64,000 nucleotides of DNA. Origin: Duganella sp. OV510 (GTDB lineage Bacteria > Pseudomonadota > Gammaproteobacteria > Burkholderiales > Burkholderiaceae_D). The stretch covers positions 186,001-250,000 of the forward strand of contig NZ_FNEQ01000010.1 of the NCBI RefSeq assembly GCF_900100205.1, read 5' to 3'. A model generated the notes under the pieces. It searched no databases. It was not told the origin of the DNA and was given only the letters and a program-made list of their open reading frames with translations. Positions 1 through 7,682 of this stretch are shown one piece after another; the first letter of the stretch is position 1; each line of letters begins with the position of its first letter. Made by a program: the position numbers and the translations under genes.

Positions 1-175
1 GTTCCCGCACGCGGCCTTCAAAGTCGGCCCGCACATCGTGCTCGGCGTCGACATTGGCGCCATGCCACAGGGCTGCGGTAACGCCCAGGCAGCCGGTCAA
101 CACCAGCACTGGCAGGATGCCCGGTGAGAGCAGATCCTGCAGGCGGCGCAGCCGTGCCGGGGCGCGGGCGGGCAT
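1..175 (-). CDS. CHASE-domain membrane sensor protein, N-terminal part only
   Basis: Only the first 58 codons lie in the window; the gene runs off the left edge. A basic N-terminus (MPARAPARLRR) precedes one hydrophobic segment at about residues 16-35, then a stretch (DAEHDVRADFEGRVRE) that resembles the start of a periplasmic CHASE ligand-binding domain. Such proteins usually end in a kinase, GGDEF or EAL module, which cannot be seen here. The ATG directly follows the queC TAA with no gap, so the two are probably co-transcribed and translationally coupled, with the SD-like GAGGTG inside the queC tail. The CHASE assignment rests on a short stretch and is moderate; membrane topology is clearer. 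Confidence 0.6.
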   Translation of the reverse strand, partial: MPARAPARLRRLQDLLSPGILPVLVLTGCLGVTAALWHGANVDAEHDVRADFEGRVRE

Positions 176-883
176 TTACACCTCGGCGCCCACAAACTGA
201 TGGTAACCCCGCGCGCGCAGGGCGCACGCCGGGCAGGTGCCGCAGCCGTAGCCCCAATCGTGCAGCGCGCCGCGCTCGCCCAGGTAGCAGGTGTGGGTGC
301 CGCTGCGGATCAGGTCCACCAGCACCTGGCCGCCGAGTTCCTCAGCCAGTTCCCAGGTCTGTTTTTTATCGCGCCACATCAGCGGCGTTTCCAGCTTGAT
401 GCGGGTGTCCATGCCGAGATTGAGCGCCACCTGCAGCGCCTTCATGGTGTCGTCGCGGCAGTCCGGATAACCAGAGAAATCGGTTTCACACATGCCGCCC
501 ACCAGCACCGTCAGGCCACGGCGATAAGCCACGGTGGCGGCCACCGTCATGAACAGCAGGTTGCGGCCGGGGACAAAGGTGTTCGGCAGGCCGTTGGCTT
601 GCGTTTCAATCGCAATGTCATGGGTCATCGCGGTTTGCGAAATGGCCGAGATCAGCGACAGGTCGATCATGTGGTCTTCGCCCAGCCTGGCGTCCCACCC
701 GGCGGAATGGGCGCGCAGGCTTTGCAGCAGTTGCGGCCGCACCGTCAGCTCGACGGCGTGGCGCTGGCCGTAATCGAAACCAATGGTTTCAACCCGTGCG
801 TAGTTTTTCAGCGCCCAGGCGAGGCAGGTAGTGGAGTCCTGGCCTCCGCTAAACAGGACCAGGGCGGAATCGGTAGGCAGCAT
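176..883 (-). CDS. queC: 7-cyano-7-deazaguanine synthase QueC
   Basis: 235 aa, the usual length for QueC. The enzyme converts 7-carboxy-7-deazaguanine to preQ0 using ATP and ammonia, in the cytosolic queuosine pathway. The PP-loop SGGQDS is at residues 12-17, and the C-terminal zinc ligands are visible as a Cys (CYLGE) followed by GYGCGTCPAC. The ATG at 883 is chosen because GGAAAG sits just upstream and the P-loop then begins at residue 12, as in the family; the longer reading frame to 958 would overlap its own promoter. The gene is divergent from tamA and its stop abuts the CHASE gene. No other queuosine gene is in the window. Confidence 0.95.
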   Translation of the reverse strand: MLPTDSALVLFSGGQDSTTCLAWALKNYARVETIGFDYGQRHAVELTVRPQLLQSLRAHSAGWDARLGEDHMIDLSLISAISQTAMTHDIAIETQANGLPNTFVPGRNLLFMTVAATVAYRRGLTVLVGGMCETDFSGYPDCRDDTMKALQVALNLGMDTRIKLETPLMWRDKKQTWELAEELGGQVLVDLIRSGTHTCYLGERGALHDWGYGCGTCPACALRARGYHQFVGAEV

Positions 884-905
884 AGTTCTTTCCAGATGAA
901 GCAAT

Positions 906-933
906 ATTATAAGTACGCCATGTTTCAGGGCAA
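906..933 (-). promoter_or_regulatory. Probable sigma-70 promoter of queC
   Basis: On the minus strand TTGCCC (928-933) and a perfect TATAAT (906-911) are separated by 16 bp. A start of transcription about 7 bp further on would leave a leader of roughly 15-20 nt containing the GGAAAG ribosome site. No preQ1-type aptamer was recognised in this short leader. Confidence 0.55.
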
Positions 934-973
934 TCCGGTAACATGCGGTATAGCGCAAACCTTATGGAGTCTC

Positions 974-2830
974 ATGTTACCGGCATCGCCAGCAAAAAAA
1001 CGGACAGGATCACGAATTTTGGCACAAGTTGTGACAAAAGGGTCCGTCGGCCTCGTTGCGGCCGTGTTGACCATGGTGGCGCAGGCGGCGGAAGGTCTGA
1101 AATACGAGGTACGCATCGATGCGCCAAACGATGTGCGCGAGCTGTTGCAGGATAATCTGGACCTGGTGCGTTTTCGCGGCAATGACCGCATCGACCGCGA
1201 GCAGCTGCAACGGCTGGTGCGCGTAGCGCCGGAACAGATCCGCACGCTGGTCGCTACCGATGGTTACTATTCGCCGCAGGTCAGCGCCACGCTGGATCGC
1301 GAGTCGTCGGACACGCCGGTGGTGCAGGTCAAGGTGACGCCGGGCGACCCTGTGCGCGTCGGTGAGATCGACCTGTCCTTGCAAGGCTTCGCGCCCAATC
1401 CCGAACAGCCGGCGGACAAGCAGTTCGATGTCAACACACTCAAGGCTGGATGGCCGCTGAAGAAGGGCGAGGTATTCCGCCAGAACGAATGGGAATCGGC
1501 CAAGCGCTCGATCCTGCGCTCGGTGGTGCAGACGCGCTATCCGCGCGCACAGCTGGTGGAGAGTCAGGCGACCGTCGATCCGGAGCAGCACCTGGCTCAG
1601 CTGCGGGTGGTGATCGACAGCGGCCCGGAGATGCGCTTCGGCGAGCTGCGCATCGAGGGGCTGAAGCGCTATCCGGATAAGGTGGTGCGCAACCTGAACC
1701 AGATCCATCCTGGCGATTACTACAGCGAGGCGGCGCTGCAATCCTATCAATCGCGCCTGCAGGACACCGGCTACTTCGCCAGCGTGGAAGTCAGCGCCGA
1801 CACCAGCGCCATCCTCAACGAACAACTGGACGCCGCCGCCATGACGCCGGAGCAGAACGCCGCCGCGTCGATGGCGCCACTGCCCTTGCTGGTGCGCGTG
1901 GTGGAAAACAAGCGCAAGAACGTCAGCGCCGGTGTCGGTTATTCAACCAATACCGGCAACCGCGCCTCGCTGACGTATGACGACCTGTCGGTGTTCGGCC
2001 TGCGCATGAAGAGCGCGCTGACGCTGGAAACCAAGAAGCAGACCGCCACCAGCAATTTCTATTTCCCGATCACGCCGGAAGGCTACAACGACAGCGTTGG
2101 TGCCTCGTTTGAGCGCAGCGATATTTCGGGCGAGGTGACCAGCGTGGCCAGCCTGGCCGCCAAGCGCGCCTGGGGCACACCGCTGCTGGAACGTAACCTG
2201 ACGCTGGAGCTGCTGACCGAGACCAAGACGGTGGGCGGCATTCCGTCCAGCCAGAGCAAGAGTTTGCCGCTGACTTATGGCGTCACCTGGCGCAAGCTGG
2301 ATAACCTGCTGTTCCCGACCAAAGGCTATGCGCTGAACGCGCAGCTGGGCGGCGCGCTGCTGCCGGTACTGACCGATGAAAAATTCATCCGTGGCTACAC
2401 GCGCGGCGTGCTGTATATGCCGCTTGGGACGCGCTCCAACGCCATCTTCCGCGGCGAGTTTGGCGCTCTGGCGTCGGGCAGCAAGAACGGCGTGCCAGCG
2501 GTGTATCTGTTCCGCGCCGGTGGCGACCAGTCGGTGCGTGGCTACGGCTATCAGGAGCTGGGCGTTCCGCTGGATGGCGCAATCACCGGCGGCCGCTATG
2601 TGGCGACAGCCAGCGCAGAATATCAGTACTGGTTCAAGCCGCAATATGGCGCGGCGGTTTTCTATGACGCGGGTAATGCGGGCGATACGATCAGTGCCTT
2701 GCATCCCAAGTCCGGTTATGGCGTCGGCGGGCGCTGGAAGAGTCCTGTGGGACCGATCAATGTCGACGTGGCGTACGGCCACGCGGTCCGCAAATATCGT
2801 ATGCACTTCTCGCTGGGATTCACTTTCTGA
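974..2830 (+). CDS. tamA: Autotransporter/translocation assembly factor TamA (Omp85 family)
   Basis: 618 aa. N-terminal signal-like region (residues 1 to about 45, ending near VAQAAEG), then POTRA-type repeats to about residue 300, then an Omp85 beta-barrel ending in a terminal aromatic (SLGFTF) typical of outer-membrane proteins. TamA works with TamB to insert autotransporters and other barrels and to move lipids to the outer membrane. The ATG at 974 follows GGAG at 966-969; the open frame continues upstream through queC antisense and is not real there. The stop overlaps the tamB start (TGATG), so the two are translationally coupled. Confidence 0.9.
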   Translation: MLPASPAKKRTGSRILAQVVTKGSVGLVAAVLTMVAQAAEGLKYEVRIDAPNDVRELLQDNLDLVRFRGNDRIDREQLQRLVRVAPEQIRTLVATDGYYSPQVSATLDRESSDTPVVQVKVTPGDPVRVGEIDLSLQGFAPNPEQPADKQFDVNTLKAGWPLKKGEVFRQNEWESAKRSILRSVVQTRYPRAQLVESQATVDPEQHLAQLRVVIDSGPEMRFGELRIEGLKRYPDKVVRNLNQIHPGDYYSEAALQSYQSRLQDTGYFASVEVSADTSAILNEQLDAAAMTPEQNAAASMAPLPLLVRVVENKRKNVSAGVGYSTNTGNRASLTYDDLSVFGLRMKSALTLETKKQTATSNFYFPITPEGYNDSVGASFERSDISGEVTSVASLAAKRAWGTPLLERNLTLELLTETKTVGGIPSSQSKSLPLTYGVTWRKLDNLLFPTKGYALNAQLGGALLPVLTDEKFIRGYTRGVLYMPLGTRSNAIFRGEFGALASGSKNGVPAVYLFRAGGDQSVRGYGYQELGVPLDGAITGGRYVATASAEYQYWFKPQYGAAVFYDAGNAGDTISALHPKSGYGVGGRWKSPVGPINVDVAYGHAVRKYRMHFSLGFTF

Positions 2831-5800
2831 TGGCTGACCAACAAGACACTCCTCAAGAAACCGTTGTTGCGCCACGCCGCCGCTGGCCGCGCCGGGTGGC
2901 GATCGGATTCGGCGTGCTGGTGGCGCTGCTGGTCGGCGCCTTCTGGCTGCTGGGCCGCGAGTCAACCTTGCAGCAGCTGGTGCAGCGTTTGTCGGCGGCC
3001 AGTGGCGGGCAGATTACGGTGACGGGCGTGAGCGGTTCGCTGTACCACCGCATGCATATCGATAAGCTGGTATATCGCTCGAAAGATAGCGTGGTGACGG
3101 CGGAGCAGATCGATATCAACTGGTCGCCGTTGCAGTATTTTTCGGAGGGGCTGACCATCAGCGAGCTGCATGCGCGCAGCCTGCTGGTGCAGAGCACCGG
3201 GCCTTCCGAGCCAGCCAGGATGCCGGAGTCGCTGGCCTCGCCGATCAAATTGAGCATCTCCGACGGCCGGCTGGACAAGCTGACCTTGGCCAGCGAGGCT
3301 GGCAGCGATGTGATCGAAAGCCTGCGCTTCCAGCTCAATGGCGATCGCAAGGAATGGCGACTGCAAAATGCGTCGGCACGCACCGCGTTCGGCGATATCA
3401 AGGCCGATGCGACCATCGCCGGCAGCAAACCGTTTGCGCTGAACGGCAAGGCGACGCTGACGTATGGCGCGACCGCTGCGCGCGACGGCGCGGCGGCGAA
3501 TGATCGCGGCGCGATGAGCGCTTCGGCAGCGGGTGCGGACGGACACGGCGCTGCAACGAGCAAGCCTGGCGCAGTGACCGGCGGGCACGCCGAGGTGGCT
3601 CCGGGCGGCGCGCGGTTGGCGGTGCAGGTGGCTGGCGATTTGTCGCTGTTGTCGCTGAAGCTGCAAGGCGCGGCGAATGGCGCGAGTGGCGAGGCGGCGT
3701 TGTCGCTGGCGCCGTTCGACAAGATCATCCTGCGCGCCATCGACCTGACCGGCCGCGATCTCGATCCCGCCGGCTTCGACGCCACGTGGCCGGAAGCAAA
3801 GTTCAGTCTGAAACTGACCGCTGCCATCGCCGCCAACCAGAAACTCTCCGGCCAGTTCGCCCTGCTCAACCAGGGCAAGGCCGCGCCGCTGGACCAGAGT
3901 GGCCTGCCGCTGCAAGCCTTTAGCGGCCGTCTGGACGGCACCCTCACCTCCTCCGTGCTGGACAACGTGCTGCTGGACCTCGGTCCGGCCGGAAAATTCA
4001 CCGGCGGCGGCAAGGTAGACCGCAGCGGCCCCGAAGCCGGCATCGACGCCGCCCAGTTCAAGCTGCGCACCGAACGCCTGGACCTGAAGAACATCCACAC
4101 CAGCATCAACAAGACCGCCATCGCCGGCGACATCAGCGCCACCAGCACGCCGAAAAAACAAACGTTGGCTGCGGCGCTGGTGGACAAAGGCATGCGCCTC
4201 GACCTGCAAGCTACGCTGGCCGACGCCTTGCTGCAACTGCACCAGCTTCGCCTGCAGGCCAAGAAAGGCAGCATCACCGCCACCGGCCAAGCCAGTCTGA
4301 AAGACAAACAGGAATTCAGCGCCAAAGTCAGCGCCGATCATTTCGATCCGTCCGCGCTGGGCACCGGCTATCCGATCGCCGACCTGAATGCCGACATCAA
4401 CGCCAAAGGCGCTTTGACGCCAGCATGGCAAGTGGCGGCTGACTTCAACATCAAGGCCAGCAAGCTGATAGGCCAGGCGCTAACCGGCAAGGGAAAACTG
4501 AATGCGGATGCCCGACATATCAGCGGCGTCGACGCACACCTGTCGCTGGCACAGAACACCGCCGATATCAGCGGCAATTTCGGCGCACCCGGCGAACAAC
4601 TGAAATGGAAGATCGATGCGCGCCAGCTCTCGGCAGTAAGCAGCGACCTGCTGGGCGCGATCACGGCCAGCGGCATCGTCACCGGCGCCATGGACGCGCC
4701 GCGCAGCAGCTTCGAGGCTGACGCGCGAGGCCTGGCGTTTGCTTCGGCCAAGCGGCCGGCTGACAGTGTGATACACGCTTCCGGCGACGTGGCCATGGTC
4801 AAGGGCACGCCGGAGCTGAAGCTGACCGGCAGCATCCAGCGCCTGAATCCCGCCAGCTTCGGCGCCGCGCAAGCGGGCGCCATCAATGCCACCTTCAGCG
4901 GCGATGCCCGCTTGGCCGGTGACTGGCGTGCGGCGTTGAACCTGGCCTTGCAGCCGTCCACGTTTGCCAATGCGCCGCTATCGGGCTACGCGAAGCTGAC
5001 AGCCTCCAAGGGCGCGATCAGCAATGCGGATATCGACTTGCATCTGGCGTCCAACAGCTTGCAGGCCAAGGGCAGCTTCGGCAGCGCGGCGGACAAGCTG
5101 GAGTGGCGTCTCGATGCACCGCAGCTTGGCGCGCTCGGCCCGCAGTTCGGCGGCGCGCTGCGCGCCAGCGGCACCGCATCCGGCACCAGCGCCCGCCCCG
5201 CCATCGCACTGACGCTCGACGGCAGCAATCTGCGCGCGCCCGGCCAGCAACAAGTCGCCACGATACGCGGCAGCGCCACGCTGGGCAACACCATCGCCAT
5301 GGCCAGCGGCTCGACGTTCGGCGGCGGTGCGACGTTCGCCAGCGGCGCGACCACCAGCGTGGGCAATAGCGCGGCGCGTGGCACCACCAGCGGCGCGGCA
5401 GAAAACGGCCGCCAGACGCGCGGACCGGGCAGCGGCGCCACGGCTAGTGCGCGTGGCACGGGGCGCGGCAACGCGGCTGTGGAAGCGACGGCGGATGTGC
5501 CGCTGGTTAGCGACATCGAAATCACGCGCTATGTATCGCCATCGATCTCGCTCGACCGCGTGCGGCTGCAAACCAGCGGCACGCGCTCCGCCCACATCAT
5601 CCAGCTGAGCGCCGCCAATCCCGACTTCGACGCCGCGCTGCGCGTCAAAGGCAGCTGGGCCGACGACACCTGGACCGGCGCCATCGACACCCTGCAAAAC
5701 AAAGGCCGCTTCGCATTGACGCTGGCCGCGCCAGCGCCACTGAAACTCAGCGCCCCGCAAGACACCGGCGTCGCCGGCCTGCTCAAGCCGGAACAGATCG

Positions 5801-7536
5801 CCCTGGGCAGCACCGTCATCAACCTGCCAGCCGGCAGCATCCGCATCGACAATCTGGAAAAAACCGGCGCCACCTGGCGCAGCAACGGCCGCGCCGCCGG
5901 TGTGCCAGTCAACTATCTGGCGCAATTGTCCGACGCCTGGCGCGACAACGTCCGCAGCAACATGACCATCGGCGCCGAATGGGGCGTCAACCTGCAAGCC
6001 GCCACGCGCACGCTGGCTGGCATGGTCCACGTCTACCGCGAACAGGGCGACCTGACCATCATCGGCGCCGACCTGCCGCAAGCGCTCGGCCTGCGCACGC
6101 TGGATGCCCGTGCCGACGTCAACGACGGCACGCTGCGCGTGCAGCTCAGCGTCGACGGCACCCGCGCCGGCCAGGCAAAGCTGGACGGCAGCGCCCAGCT
6201 GCACGATGGCCGCCTGGCCGACGACAGCACCTTCACGCTCACCGGCAGCGCCAATATGGGCTCCCTGGCCTGGCTCGCACCACTGGCCGGTCAACCGGGC
6301 CTGGAAATCGACGGCACCTTCAAGATGGACGTCAACGGCAGCGGCACCATCGCCGCGCCACAACTGAGCGGCGACATCACCGGCGACAAACTGGTGGTCA
6401 ACTGGCTCGACCAAGGCATCAAGCTGCGCAACGGCCAGTTGCAGGCACGCCTGAGCGGCGACCAGCTGCAACTGCAAAAGCTGGCCTTCGACGGCGCCCA
6501 GGGCCGCGCCCAGGCCGACGGCTGGATACGTTATGCGGCCAACGAAGCGACCATGCAACTCAAGCTTACCGCCGACAAGCTGGAAGTGCTGTCGCGCCCC
6601 GACCGCATCCTGGTCATCAGCGGCAGCAGCAGCCTGGTGCGCGACGCCAAACACTTCCAGCTGGACGGCAAGGTACGCGCCGACCGCGCCCGCATCGAAC
6701 TGGCCGGCGCCAACACGCCAACGCTGAGCGACGACGTGGTGATCGTCGGCAAAGGTGCGCCACAAGTGAAAGCGCCGCAAGGCATGCCGCTGAACGTCGA
6801 CATCGAAGCGGACCTCGGCAACGACTTCAACCTGAGCGGCAAAGGGCTGGATGCGCAACTGGCCGGCGCTCTGCGCATCCGCGTTGCCGATCGCCGCCCG
6901 CCGCGCGTCAACGGCAGCATCCGCGTGGTCAACGGCACCTATGCGGCCTATGGCCAGAAGCTGGCGATCGACCGCGGCGTCATCAACTTCACCGGCGCCT
7001 ATGACAACCCAGGCCTGAACATCCTCGCGGTGCGGCGCCGTCCGGAAGGCGAAGCGCTGAGCGAAACCAATGTGGAAGCTGGCGTTGAAGTGCGCGGCAC
7101 CGCGCTGGCACCGCAGGCCAAGCTGGTATCCACGCCAACCGTGTCGGACAGCGACAAGCTGGCGTGGCTGGTGCTGGGTCACGGCATCGAGAACACGCAG
7201 GGCAACGACATGGCGCTGCTGAGCACCGCCGCCGGCGCGTTGTTTGGCGGCGGTGGCGGACAAGGCAAGCTGGCAAGCGCGCTGGGCGTAGATGAACTGG
7301 GCGTGGGACAGGCAGCCGGCACCTCGACCGCCGGCGCGGCCACCGGCTTGCAAAACACCGTAGTCACGGTCGGCAAGCGCATTTCGTCGCGCGCCTACCT
7401 GAGCTTCGAACAAGGCGCCAGCAGCGCGACCAGCCTGGTCAAGCTGAAGTACAAGCTGAACCCGCGCATCACGCTGCAGTTCCAGACCGGCACCAACAAC
7501 GCGCTGGACGTGCTCTACACCTGGGCGTTCGACTAG
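2830..7536 (+). CDS. tamB: Translocation/assembly module protein TamB (DUF490)
   Basis: 1568 aa. One N-terminal membrane anchor at about residues 20-40, after a basic KR-rich start, then a very long repetitive beta-rich body and a C-terminal DUF490/TamB domain (from about residue 1200), ending in an aromatic-rich tail. It forms a periplasm-spanning hydrophobic groove that partners TamA. Two Ala/Gly/Thr/Ser-rich low-complexity inserts interrupt the body, near residues 213-262 (about 3466-3615) and 820-895 (about 5290-5510). The start overlaps the tamA stop by one base. Identification is firm from length, anchor, C-terminal domain and neighbour. Confidence 0.92.
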   Translation: MADQQDTPQETVVAPRRRWPRRVAIGFGVLVALLVGAFWLLGRESTLQQLVQRLSAASGGQITVTGVSGSLYHRMHIDKLVYRSKDSVVTAEQIDINWSPLQYFSEGLTISELHARSLLVQSTGPSEPARMPESLASPIKLSISDGRLDKLTLASEAGSDVIESLRFQLNGDRKEWRLQNASARTAFGDIKADATIAGSKPFALNGKATLTYGATAARDGAAANDRGAMSASAAGADGHGAATSKPGAVTGGHAEVAPGGARLAVQVAGDLSLLSLKLQGAANGASGEAALSLAPFDKIILRAIDLTGRDLDPAGFDATWPEAKFSLKLTAAIAANQKLSGQFALLNQGKAAPLDQSGLPLQAFSGRLDGTLTSSVLDNVLLDLGPAGKFTGGGKVDRSGPEAGIDAAQFKLRTERLDLKNIHTSINKTAIAGDISATSTPKKQTLAAALVDKGMRLDLQATLADALLQLHQLRLQAKKGSITATGQASLKDKQEFSAKVSADHFDPSALGTGYPIADLNADINAKGALTPAWQVAADFNIKASKLIGQALTGKGKLNADARHISGVDAHLSLAQNTADISGNFGAPGEQLKWKIDARQLSAVSSDLLGAITASGIVTGAMDAPRSSFEADARGLAFASAKRPADSVIHASGDVAMVKGTPELKLTGSIQRLNPASFGAAQAGAINATFSGDARLAGDWRAALNLALQPSTFANAPLSGYAKLTASKGAISNADIDLHLASNSLQAKGSFGSAADKLEWRLDAPQLGALGPQFGGALRASGTASGTSARPAIALTLDGSNLRAPGQQQVATIRGSATLGNTIAMASGSTFGGGATFASGATTSVGNSAARGTTSGAAENGRQTRGPGSGATASARGTGRGNAAVEATADVPLVSDIEITRYVSPSISLDRVRLQTSGTRSAHIIQLSAANPDFDAALRVKGSWADDTWTGAIDTLQNKGRFALTLAAPAPLKLSAPQDTGVAGLLKPEQIALGSTVINLPAGSIRIDNLEKTGATWRSNGRAAGVPVNYLAQLSDAWRDNVRSNMTIGAEWGVNLQAATRTLAGMVHVYREQGDLTIIGADLPQALGLRTLDARADVNDGTLRVQLSVDGTRAGQAKLDGSAQLHDGRLADDSTFTLTGSANMGSLAWLAPLAGQPGLEIDGTFKMDVNGSGTIAAPQLSGDITGDKLVVNWLDQGIKLRNGQLQARLSGDQLQLQKLAFDGAQGRAQADGWIRYAANEATMQLKLTADKLEVLSRPDRILVISGSSSLVRDAKHFQLDGKVRADRARIELAGANTPTLSDDVVIVGKGAPQVKAPQGMPLNVDIEADLGNDFNLSGKGLDAQLAGALRIRVADRRPPRVNGSIRVVNGTYAAYGQKLAIDRGVINFTGAYDNPGLNILAVRRRPEGEALSETNVEAGVEVRGTALAPQAKLVSTPTVSDSDKLAWLVLGHGIENTQGNDMALLSTAAGALFGGGGGQGKLASALGVDELGVGQAAGTSTAGAATGLQNTVVTVGKRISSRAYLSFEQGASSATSLVKLKYKLNPRITLQFQTGTNNALDVLYTWAFD

Positions 7537-7646
7537 CGCGGATGATGGTCCGGCACCGGATCGTCCTGCGGCACCGGATGCGGTACATTCGGCGGCGCAG
7601 GATCATCCACAGGGACGGGATCCGGGGCGCGATGGAATAATTTCAT
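7533..7646 (-). CDS. Small proline/aspartate-rich protein, 37 aa
   Basis: An ATG at 7646 is preceded by AGGAG (7655-7659) with an ideal 8-nt spacing, and the frame ends at TAG (7533-7535), overlapping the tamB stop on the other strand. The product starts MKLFHRAPDPVPVDDP and continues as alternating PVP, DDP and HHP units; roughly one third of residues are proline. No signal peptide, membrane segment or known domain is visible. It lies 36 nt downstream of the S9 peptidase stop on the same strand and may share its transcript. Function unknown; the strong ribosome site is the main reason to call it. Confidence 0.6.
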   Translation of the reverse strand: MKLFHRAPDPVPVDDPAPPNVPHPVPQDDPVPDHHPR

Positions 7647-7682
7647 GGCTGTCTCTCCTGGCGAAAAGTACAGCATCCCATT

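Noticed and set aside
4978..7413. 811-codon open frame antisense to tamB
   Set aside because: Antisense of a confirmed gene, Arg/Gly/Ala-rich with no domain.
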